A stretch of 64,000 nt of DNA from Blattamonas nauphoetae (taxonomy: Eukaryota > Preaxostyla > Oxymonadida). The stretch lies in contig JARBJD010000095.1 in assembly GCA_033064195.1 (NCBI GenBank), positions 124,001-188,000 on the forward strand, read 5' to 3'. Numbering within the stretch: the first letter of the stretch is position 1; the number at the start of each line of letters is the position of its first letter. Below the pieces are notes generated by a model. It was not told where the DNA came from. It did not search any database and saw only the letters and a list, made by a program, of their open reading frames with translations. The translations under genes and the position numbers were made by a program. Shown piece by piece: positions 55,404 to 64,000 of the stretch.

Positions 55404-57667
55404 TTATTCCTCGTGGTCCCTGATAGTGAGATCACTGTACGAGTCGAGGAGCTGTGTGGGATCGTCACACGATCCAAATTCCAGATCACGGAGAAAATGA
55501 TCATCAATATCGTTTTGACTTGAGGAAGAAAGAAGCCCAGTTTCTGTCTGTTCGTCACTGCTGAGTGTAGACTGGTGAAACTGTTGTTTGTCCTTCTCTC
55601 CAACCCGACGAGATGGGGTTCGTTTTTGCTTCTTAATTTTCTTTTTCCGCTCTGTACGTGTGTCTATCACATCATCATCCTCTGAATGAGATGATCGCAC
55701 TCGCTTCTTCTTTGTGATGGGTTCCTGGTCCTGTTTTCGTTTCCGTGCTGTCTTGAGCGTGGCAGTGTTGAGCCATTCGAGTGACAAGTCTTCCATTCTC
55801 CTCAAAGTCTCCTCTCGGATCCGATCCACCTTCAGAGAAAGAGGTGCAAAGAGTGTTTCTTCGTCAACTGAGCCGCCTGTCGTGAGTTCCAAGAGGCTAT
55901 CAATGGTTCCCTCGTTTCTTCCGTTTTGGATGATCGTGCAGACACTCTGGATGAGAGACGGGAGGAAGACTGTTCGGTCCAACAGTTCGCGACGTTCATT
56001 GCCACTGAGGAAGAGTTCCGGGTTTCTGTCCTTCAGAATAACAAGCGACGATTTGAAGAGATCTTGACAGACAGTGTCAAATGAAGAAAATGTGAGGGGG
56101 TGAGTTATGAATGGTTGCGTGGTGTCAAAATTGCTGAGATTGACGTTCACAGAAACGAAGAGTGATGCTCGTTGTTTGAGCTGGTCGAGAACACGAGGAG
56201 TGGAAGCTGCTGGGACGTCGTTTGAATCTGGTGAAGTAGATATTTGCTGGAGAATCTGCGGTAATTGAGATTGGATGTTCAGAGATGATGACAAAGTGGA
56301 CATTTGAGGGGATATTGGAAGATTGTGCACGAGGTCAAAGAGATCTGCTGTTTCCATCGCATCATTATCATCATCTTCCGACAAGACTTCTGTTGGTTCG
56401 ACATTCACTCGATTTGGCTTTCTGACGGCAGTACTGCTTTCTTCAACAATGTATCCTGTGAAATTCACTCCGAGTGCAGACTCTCCACGTGGAAGGGGAG
56501 AAGACAACAGTTGTGTCACCGCTTGTCTCGTCGAATCAGAAAATTTGATGGACAGTACATCCGAGAGAAGTGGAGATTGTCCTCCAAGTATCTGTGTGAG
56601 GATGTCCTTGAAAATAGTCTCCGGACAAACGGAATTCTCAAAGAGCGAGACACAATACCCAGCGAGACCCATCGCAAGGGCTGAGAGGCCGTTGAGAGAG
56701 ACAATCAGGGTGATATCAACTGGAGCGTAGCGTTGGTTCATTTTGACGGGAGGGAGAGCGTTTGGCAGATCGTCACTCAGAAAGATGCATGATCGAGTAA
56801 TGGCAGAAGTGGTTGACGAACTCAGCACAATCCCAAAATCAACCGAACATGCAATGTTGTTTGTTGTTCGGAGGAGGGATGTGAGAGAGATTGGTTGAAA
56901 TGGTGGTGAACTCTTCATCACAACGTCGAAGAGATCATCTGATGAACTATCGAAGAATTGCATGATTCTGTCGCATCTTGTCGAAAAATGGAGTGTTGGA
57001 TCCGGCTCACAGGCAGCTGAGAAGGCTGCCATTGGTGTAATATCTGAATTGATGTGAATATTGATTAATGGGTTTATCATAGTCAAGGTCGGGATGTAGG
57101 ATTGAATTGAATCGAGAACATTATGACTAAGAACCGCAGGGAAGACTACAGAGACCGCTGTGCTGAACTTTCTGGAGATATTGATATTCTTCGATGAAGA
57201 TGCAATGTTGATTTGTTCTGTTATGGTATCAGCCATAAGGTCGTACGATGCAACGGAACCAGTGTGTGGATCTATCCAGAAAGATAAAATGACGAAGAAA
57301 TGAAACTCATTATTGAGACACAAAGTGTGGACAGATAAGACGTTGCACATGCTAGAGCAACTTGTTTGATGACCGCACTTCGTGTGAGTGAAGAAACAAG
57401 TGGAGAATCGCTCATAGGTCTTGATGTTTCAGTTACTAGATAGCGAAAATAGATCAAATTATGTTCGAACGTACCTGTCACACTGACAAGAGAAGTCGGA
57501 TGATCTAACATCACCTCCAAAGAGAAAACATCAGCGACTATTTCTGGTGGTGTCTCAAAACATTCTCTGTTGCAATGGCAGCAAAAAAGAAGGAAAAGCT
57601 TGAGGGGTTTAATCTGGAAAAAAAGGATTACCTCTTCACAAATCTCTCCCACAGACGGTAAACTCAT
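55404..57667 (-). CDS. Unrecognised protein with 5' introns and an acidic/basic C-terminus
   Basis: ATG 57667 opens MSLPSVGEICEE. A possible 18-nt intron (57614-57631) follows, then IKPLKLFLLFCCHCNRECFE and EIVADVFSLEVMLDHPTSL. A GTACG...AAG intron ends near 57425, and there is at least one more before about 57270. The main exon begins near DPHTGSVASYDLMADTITEQ and runs to 55404. It is Ser/Thr-rich with hydrophobic strands (ITLIVSLNGLSALAMGLAGY), two acidic stretches (EDDDNDAMETAD) and a basic stretch near the end (RTERKKKIKKQKRTPSRR) that could be a nuclear signal. No catalytic motif or known domain is apparent. The exon joins between 57425 and 57270 are unresolved, so the N-terminal sequence is uncertain. 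The gene is divergent from the one at 57934. Confidence 0.55.
57614..57631 (-). other. Candidate 18-nt mini-intron
   Basis: Minus-strand GTAATCCTTTTTTTCCAG has donor, pyrimidine tract and acceptor in 18 nt, in frame and stop-free. Read as coding it would be VILFFQ. Both readings are possible. Confidence 0.35.
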
Positions 57668-57933
57668 CGTGTACCACGATGAGACTGTGTGCAGAGCGAA
57701 TACTTCTTTTGTAAGTTCTGATCATTTTCCGGCCGACCCATGATACTATTAAAAACTTCATCTCGATTACCCCTCCTGTATCTGATCAAGGTTCATCCCG
57801 TATTTTGTCACTCTTAGCCTCCTTTAAGGATTTCGTTCATTTTTCTTCGAATATAATCGTTAGCCTCTCGGATTGATCATATTTTCCTTCGTTTACCTTA
57901 GCATCGGCACTTTATCCATCCATATCCGCTGTG
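57668..57933. other. Divergent intergenic spacer, about 265 bp
   Basis: This separates the starts of two unrecognised genes. It holds TATCCATCCATATC about 15 bp upstream of the plus-strand ATG; similar TCCATAAT/TCCATTAT strings precede the UVSSA-like and UTP15 starts. No RNA gene or repeat seen. Confidence 0.45.
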
Positions 57934-60729
57934 ATGGATACACATACACTCTCAAATCCATCTCCAGATAACTGTTCGTTTTCATCACAATATCCTCCGA
58001 ATCCTCACGAATCAACTCTCACATCAAGGCCAAGACCGAATAAGACTAAAACACAACAATCTTTCAAAACAAATGATCAGATTTTGCAGTATTCTCCGCT
58101 TTCAAACCGAAAGAACCATCCTTCCTACTCTATTCCATCAGCCCGTTCACGTTCACATTCTCATTCTTTGAATGACCCGCCATATGTAACTCGGGAACGA
58201 CCAGCATATGCATTTCAATACGCATTTGAACATCATCCATCAATACTCACATCTTCGCAGACAAAAGGCCTTCTCGACGGCCACGTGATGTCTGGACGCT
58301 CTATCAATCCTCTTCTTCTTTCTCGAGCTGAACAGCGAGCGCGCCCAGATACTAGTCCCGCTACTAGTACGTTTTCTTTTGCGGATTCTCCGGTTATCCG
58401 TGCAAGAACTGCAAAACAGCTCACCCAGAGGCAACTCCACATCCAATCACTCTCCCTTCGTGAATCTGCGAAGAAATCGCAAACTTCGCGCACATTTTCC
58501 CCAACGCGATCCGATTCTCCCGCTTCATTGCGACGTAGCATCTCACCGAATCTTGATTCTGAACGTTCTGGTCAGTCAACCGCACAGACCAACATTAACC
58601 TCCCCTCGGAACTAACTCCATCTCACGTCTCCGATTCCACAGATTACATCTATCAGGGTGGATTCCAAGGATCAGCTACTCGGCCAACAACGCAGGAACC
58701 GACAAGACGCCGCCAACTCACTTCACCCGATATTGAAAGAGAAAAGATGAGAATGACGTCAAAATCGCAGACATTTCTGGATAATTCTACTTCAATGACA
58801 ATACCTCACAGTTTCAGAACAACTCTTCCTCAATTCACGTCGCAAATCCCCGTCGATCTCCCCGTCAGCTATCCTCCGTCTGTTGCGTCTATCCCTTCAC
58901 GAAACACAATCCAACCTCAATCCAAAACTCTCAGAATGACAAACACACCCATTTCAGCGCCAAAAGAGTATCCAAACTCTCCGATGACAATGAAGAAGGT
59001 CTTCACGTTTCTGTCGAAGCACGACGAGGAGGGCGAGGTCCCTGTCTCTCGTCGCAATTCACTCACACCTACCGACAACAGCTCTCTCTCCCCACACAGC
59101 TACGACTCGCCTGTCCTCCGCTCTGCCCATCTCTACAACCAGCCTCTCTCGCCTGGACCAAACGGATCGTTCGCAAAAACAAACGCGGACATGCAACGGC
59201 GATTGGCGAAGGACGAGCAGATTGTGGCCGATCTGAAGAACAATCTGGAGACCCTTTCGAAAGGACAACGCGAGGACGTCATTCAATACACGCCTGTCCC
59301 TCCGCTGCGGATGACCTGGCAGCTCAGCGCGAACGACTTCGCCGACCTCGCCCAAGTCAAGTTCCTGACAGACGTGAACACGCCCTTCGTCGACCTCATC
59401 GACAACAACACAGAGCGCCTCCACTCGTCCGTCCGGCGGAGGAGGCTCTCGTCGCGCGAAGACCTTCGCCGGTCGAACCAGTTTGCTGTCACACGCGAAC
59501 GGGACGACTCAACGATTGTGAGACAGCCCACCTTCCTCTCGTCCAACTCGACCATCCGTGTGGGGTACCTCAGGCGGGGACGACTCCCATCGTCCAACGT
59601 CCCGTCCATCAGCCGCTCCCACGACTTCTATCCCGACGGACGGGCAGAACGGAAGCGGAGCATGTCGCTTGACAGGCACCCAAAGTTTGCGCCTCCGAAG
59701 CAGAACCACAAGTCAGTCTTTGGATCCACAGTCGACATCACTCGGAAGGATTCGGTGACACCGACGCGAAAGACTATCTTTGCTGAGCTCACCGCGAGAC
59801 CAAAGAAGAGGAGGGCACAGCAGTACCATCCGTTGGAGCCGACAGACTCCAAACAGTACGCGAGGAAGAGCAAGATCCGACGTTCTCTGATCGAATCAAC
59901 CCCGGCCGAGTTGATGGTGCAGCAGCTCTTGGACGAAACGCATCCTTCGCACAGTGAAGGGACTCAGAGGAGAACTCACACGTTCACACCGCATCACACA
60001 TCCCCACATCTCCCACAAAGGTCAGCACAGAACAGCGACGATGACTTCGATCAGGACAAGAAGTCCTCCACCATCGCGTCTCCTCATCAATCAGGGCAAT
60101 CCCATCCTTCTCATCAGGACTCGTTGGAGAACCCGCCAAATCCAACATCATCCTCCGACGATTCTGCCAGCATCACGTCCGACCCAGCAATCGTCACCGA
60201 ACTGTCCAGCAACTCGTCGCTGGAACCTCGCCCGGCAAGTCAGTCGTCGTCGTTCTCTGAAGTCCTCCAACGCAAACTTGGACACTCCGCCAGCATCCCT
60301 CAGCCAATCAGTGTGGATGAGATCCACGAAACGTCGCCTCCCAGTTCACAGCCTCGCCAGTCTCACCAACTCATCCCTGACTTCATCTCACCCAAACTCC
60401 CCCAATCACCCAGCCTCGGCAGGGTCAATGTTCCCTTCCAGAGTGCACCGTCGCCTCGCCGGTCTCAATCCCCACACTCAAAGAAGAGCACAGTTGAGGT
60501 CATCTCCACCATCAGACAGATCAACTCGGAAATCAACAAGCAGCGCGAAGAGGCCGAGCTGGATCTGGTCGAGCAGGAGCAGTGGTGGGTCGAGAAGACA
60601 ATCTACAAACCACCAAAGAAGGTCCAGCAGTTCATCTTTGAGGTATCCTTCATCTTTTATCACTGCCTTTAGCAATCTCCACACAGAAACCTTCGCTCTC
60701 ACCTACTGCCTCCCAATAGCACTGATTGA
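57934..60729 (+). CDS. Unrecognised Ser/Pro/Arg-rich protein with a C-terminal helix
   Basis: ATG 57934 (MDTHTLSNPSPDNC) opens a frame that runs to about 60642, where an intron (GTATCC...CTTTAG) leads to a last exon, QSPHRNLRSHLLPPNSTD, ending at 60729. Without splicing the frame stops at 60672. Most of the ~925 residues are low-complexity Ser, Thr, Pro and Arg, probably disordered and phosphorylated. Two patches look structured: NADMQRRLAKDEQIVADLKN (about 59185-59245) followed by PPLRMTWQLSANDFADLAQV, and the final STIRQINSEINKQREEAELD with EQWWVEKTIYKPPKK. A tandem of aromatic and basic residues at the end may be a binding peptide. No family recognised. Cytoskeletal proteins of protists often look like this, but that is only a guess. 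Confidence 0.6.
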
Positions 60730-60937
60730 TGACATGGTAACTTGATTCCTCTTTCCTTTCTCTCCTGATTTCATTTATTTGTTATGGTTTAGTGATTCTA
60801 TCGAGGTCTTTGTTTTCAGTTGAGTTTCTCTTTTCTCATCTCGCCTGTTTTCGGACGGTTGATTTGTTGGGAAAGGCTATACCACACAAACAAGGAAACA
60901 GATGAAATGAAAAATGAAGAAGAATGAAGATATGAGC

Positions 60938-62242
60938 TCATGAGAGTTGGATAAGACTGATCAGGGCTCGTCTGATTGCTCTAAAGTGGAAGAACTTGAT
61001 GCGACCATCCGAAGAGAGCGACACATCTTGAGTATTGAAGTTGACCAGATGATACGCATCAATATTCATTGCCATGGCCTTTTTAACTTCAGAAAGAAGT
61101 CTAAAGAGCACAGGAGACACAACGTTCCATTGAACAGGATTCATTTGGACAGGGTCGTCGTCAGGAGGCTCGTCATTATCTGCATCATCATCGAGCCGGA
61201 ATCCATCGCGTTTAAGTTGTTCTTTATATGACAAGAGCTGTTTGGTGGGATTTTGAGGTATTTGAAAGGATTTTGTTGATTGAGTATGATCTGTTAAGAC
61301 ATCTGAGGCTTCAAATGGATCGATTGCTAGATTTTCAAAAACTTTGGGATATGAAGGCGGATGAGAATCCTGTCCAAGAAGTTTTCGTGTAGGAGCAACG
61401 TATTGAGTCGTTTGGTCAGGAGAACGAAAAACAGGAGGTTTGGAGAGTGAATCAAGCAATTGTTTTGGTATCATGGCTTTTACAATTTCAGCAACTCGTT
61501 CAGGAACAAAACAAATTTTGATGGTATGAATTTCTGCTCGAGTCAAGACGAATGGAGGAGACATTTCAAGTTGTATTGTGTTTGGTGGCGTTTTCATTAA
61601 TTTCTTGGATTCCTCCAGGTGAACTATGAAATCCTGTATATCACTGGATTTAGAATGAGCAGTTGATGGATTTTGAAGCGGATCCATGTCCTTCGAAATG
61701 GTGTCTTCTCCAAGTGGTAAACAGAGGAAACGTTCTGCAAGTGAACGCATTTCAAAAGGCGATAATTGAAACGGCATAACATGACAATCATATGACTTTG
61801 TAAACCATCTTAAGAATGACATGGATAATGCACGTTCCCCAGAGATCAGAAGCAATGGATAGAACCTTCAGAAAAAATGTGAAAAAAGTCAAGACACAGA
61901 CTCACTACCAAGTGACGGATTTTTTTCCGAGGCCCCACCACATAGAATAGCTGTCATGACCCTGCTAGTCGGATCATCTAAGGAGAATCCATGAATTACA
62001 ACTGATTCATTGAACGAGGGATCGAGTCTCGCGAGGGTCCGGACACAAAGACTTTGAATTTTCAAAAAAACATCTGCTTGTGTGGTTCTTTGTTCATTTC
62101 GAAAGAAACTAGCGAGGTCTCTGAGATATAGGGGTTCATGACCAGGCTTTGAGAATGTAGCTCCAAAGAGCGGACTTAGACGAAACATCGACCAGGTTCG
62201 ATTGAGAACATCCAGCCAACAATAAATGGGGTTGTACTCCAT
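60938..62242 (-). CDS. CENPL: Centromere protein L (CENP-L / Iml3)
   Basis: CENP-L pairs with CENP-N in the inner kinetochore (CCAN) that binds CENP-A chromatin. ATG 62242 (MEYNPIYCWLDVLNRTWSMF) matches the CENP-L N-terminus, in which KTWTLYRVTPLYKFSY becomes RTWSMFRLSPLFGATF. After a short intron near 61870-61905 it reads FYPLLLISGERALSMSFLRW and FTKSYDCHVMPFQLSPFEM (about 61860-61740), matching the family's LPLFLANG...WFQKTFDCYFSPL. The C-terminus SSDGRIKFFHFRAIRRALIS (about 60990) matches DGKIKFLCHKYLIGVLAYL. Between these lies an acidic insert (DDDADNDEPPDDDP). The stop is at 60938. Length is about 420 residues, close to the family norm. The three ordered blocks make this a firm call. Confidence 0.87.
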
Positions 62243-62333
62243 ATCGAATCTTGGCAGGTGTGATGGATGGCGTGATTGGTGTGTTTTGCAGATCGACCCG
62301 TTACAACTTGTTTTATACTCCCTTCGTTATAAA
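62243..62333. promoter_or_regulatory. 91-bp divergent spacer between CENPL and DNAAF11 starts
   Basis: Opposing ATGs at 62242 and 62334 leave 91 bp. The plus-strand end is AT-rich (TTTTATACTCCCTTCGTTATAA) just upstream of the DNAAF11 ATG and could act as a core promoter. Confidence 0.4.
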
Positions 62334-63889
62334 ATGGTTAGAATCACAGAGGACCTTCTGAGAAAGCGAAGTGAACATAATGAAGGAGTTCTCTCTGATC
62401 TTGTCTGTTTCTTTTGATTTTTTCAGCGGTACAGGAAGAAATAGCTCTCCACCAGTTCGATATCGAAAAGATCGAACTTATTGACAGAGCCTGCCCCAAA
62501 CTTCAAATATTGCTTATGCAGAACAACCTTGTTGGGAAGATTGGTTTTTGCCAGATTATTTTTTCATTGTTACTCATTTTGATGATGAAGAGGGATTGAA
62601 CCGCTTGCATCAGCTTAGATACCTGAATCTGACGTTAAATCTCATCACCCGGATCGAGAATCTCGGAAGTTGTGAAGATCTCAATAAATTAGATCTGACT
62701 TGCAATTTTATTGTAGAATTAACCACCGTCGAATCTCTATCGCATCTACACCACTTTCAGATCCTGTACTTCCCTTATTTATCATCATTATTTGAAGATA
62801 TCTAACGGGTAATCCATGTACCACATATACGGATTATCGAGATTACGTAATTAGTGTTCTCCCTCATCTCCAAGAACTTGATGGTGAAGAGGTCACCAAA
62901 ACCGAAAGACTCAAGGCCGAATCAAACAAAGATCGTCTTAGAAGTTCTATTGTGGTCCAGCAGGAAGAAGGTCTAAAGAAATTCAATCATGCACGAGAAA
63001 AGCAAAAGCGAATCCTTGAAAATGAAGAACGGAAGGCAAAGGAAAAAGAGCAAAGAGAAATGGACCGTCTATTAGGAAAGCCTGTTGTTGAAGAGCCAGC
63101 CGAGGTGGAAGAAGGCACAATTGAGAAAGAAGAAGATGAAGACGATGGTCCCCCTCCACTCGAAGAGCCCGATCCGTCTGTTCCCTTCTTTGCATCATCG
63201 ACTCTCATCTCTCCTCATTTCCAACAGGTTCAACTATGTTCCTGAAGTGCGTCTCCAGGCACATCATGAAATTCAGCGGAAAAAGGAAGAGGAGGATCCA
63301 GAGACAAAGAAGAAAAAGATGGAAAAGGAGAAGCAGGAGAGGGAGCGAGAGGAAGCAAGGAAGAAACTTGTGAGGGACGATGGGACGATTATTCAGAAGA
63401 ACGAAGGGCAATGGGTTTGACTCCATGACTGTTCATCCAATCCCTCTCGTCTTTCAGGATTTCCGATTCTACGAAGACACGCCGCCAGGGACGATCACAC
63501 TCGAAATCAAACTCAGCAGATATTTGGACGTCTCGCTCATGAAGACGGAAGTCCACCCGTCACACGTGATGGTCGAAGTGAAGGGGAAGGTGCTCCAACT
63601 CAAATATCCGTTCGAGGTCCAATCTGACAAAGCCGAGGCCTCTCGCAGCGATGCAACGGGCGGTATGCCACTCCCTCTGATTCATCCATCTTTGTTGTCC
63701 ACAGTGCTCAGAATCACTGTTCCCAAAGTCAACCCGAAAGACTCCTTCTACGGCGGAATAGACCACACTCCGATCAACCTCACGGGGAAGCCAAAGAAGG
63801 AGTTGAAGGACATGCCCCTCCACTCCACATCGGTTCGTGGGGAGTTCTCAAACGCTGCACTCGACTCTCGTCAGAGGCGGCGTTTCTGA
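62334..63889 (+). CDS. DNAAF11: Dynein axonemal assembly factor 11 (LRRC6/TILB)
   Basis: DNAAF11 helps preassemble axonemal dynein arms in the cytoplasm. ATG 62334 begins MVRITEDLLRKRSEHNEGVL, almost the family signature MGRITEDLIRKRAEHN. Exons split by short introns give LHQFDIEKIELIDRACPKLQ, LLMQNNLVGKI, LNRLHQLRYLNLTLNLITRI and LNKLDLTCNFIVEL (LRRs). The LRR cap follows: GNPCTTYTDYRDYVISVLPH, LQELDGEEVTKTERLKA (about 62810-62915). A Lys/Glu-rich coiled coil is next. The CS-like domain is TITLEIKLSRYLDVSLMKTE and HPSHVMVEVKGKVLQLKYPF (about 63495-63615). The C-terminus RGEFSNAALDSRQRRRF stops at 63889. At least five introns, spread along the gene rather than only 5', unlike most neighbours. 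Confidence 0.93.
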
Positions 63890-64000
63890 ACAGGGCAGAG
63901 ACTCTTCATTTGTTTCATGTTTTGTTTGTCTTGATTCAACCACTCGAAAAGAAGAATTTGCAAATCAAGATGGTGTTGGAATGAAGAGACAAACAAGAGT

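Noticed and set aside
1-64000. Alternative genetic code with TAA/TAG as glutamine, known in some oxymonads
   Set aside because: Long conserved frames contain no internal TAA or TAG, and conserved proteins end where expected at TAA, TAG or TGA. Standard code fits.
1-64000. Transposons, retroelements, CRISPR arrays, tRNA or rRNA genes
   Set aside because: No transposase or polymerase motifs, no terminal repeats, no spaced direct repeats and no cloverleaf-like sequences seen by eye; a dedicated scan could still find a short tRNA.

Overview
The window is a very gene-dense piece of a protist nuclear genome. I find 24 protein-coding genes on both strands. The largest gaps between them are about 270-280 bp. 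The genes carry short GT-AG introns, mostly 30-90 nt, and use the standard stop codons. The best lineage marker is at 36.6-40.6 kb: one reading frame joins SufD-, SufS- and SufU-type iron-sulfur assembly domains. That SufDSU fusion is known from Preaxostyla (oxymonads and relatives), which points to an oxymonad flagellate. Blattamonas or Monocercomonoides are plausible, but the species is inferred, not shown. Flagellar genes (DRC11, DNAAF11) fit a flagellated cell.

Layout. 1-7.0 kb, minus strand: 3'-truncated DRC11/IQCA1, casein kinase 1, a tandem AAA+ ATPase and TAF11. 7.06-19.9 kb, plus strand: NUP93, a CRAL-TRIO/RhoGAP protein with a very long charged-helix tail, a VWA/coiled-coil/membrane protein and a SIRT2-type sirtuin. 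20.1-29.75 kb, minus strand: a giant LRR/C2HC/PP2C phosphatase and a BET-like bromodomain protein. 29.8-40.6 kb, plus strand: a membrane-anchored surface-type protein, UTP15, a UVSSA-like protein and SufDSU. 40.7-42.2 kb, minus: TBC1D22-type RabGAP. 42.25-47.2 kb, plus: a TPR/Mlp-like nuclear basket protein. 47.3-57.7 kb, minus: ankyrin-DHHC palmitoyltransferase, two-RRM PTB-like protein, RNF216-like RBR ligase and two unrecognised genes. 57.9-60.7 kb, plus: an unrecognised disordered protein. 60.9-62.2 kb, minus: CENP-L. 62.3-63.9 kb, plus: DNAAF11.

This is ordinary housekeeping content, not an operon: nuclear pore (NUP93, TPR), transcription and repair (TAF11, BET, UVSSA), rRNA processing (UTP15), kinetochore (CENP-L), flagellum (DRC11, DNAAF11), trafficking and signalling (TBC1D22, RhoGAP, CK1, PP2C, DHHC). 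Divergent pairs share very short spacers (23, 68, 78 and 91 bp), so they probably use bidirectional promoters. I saw no tRNA, rRNA, transposon, retroelement or CRISPR array. Exon joins were worked out by eye. Gene ends are firm where an ORF carries conserved sequence to its stop, and approximate where I say so.
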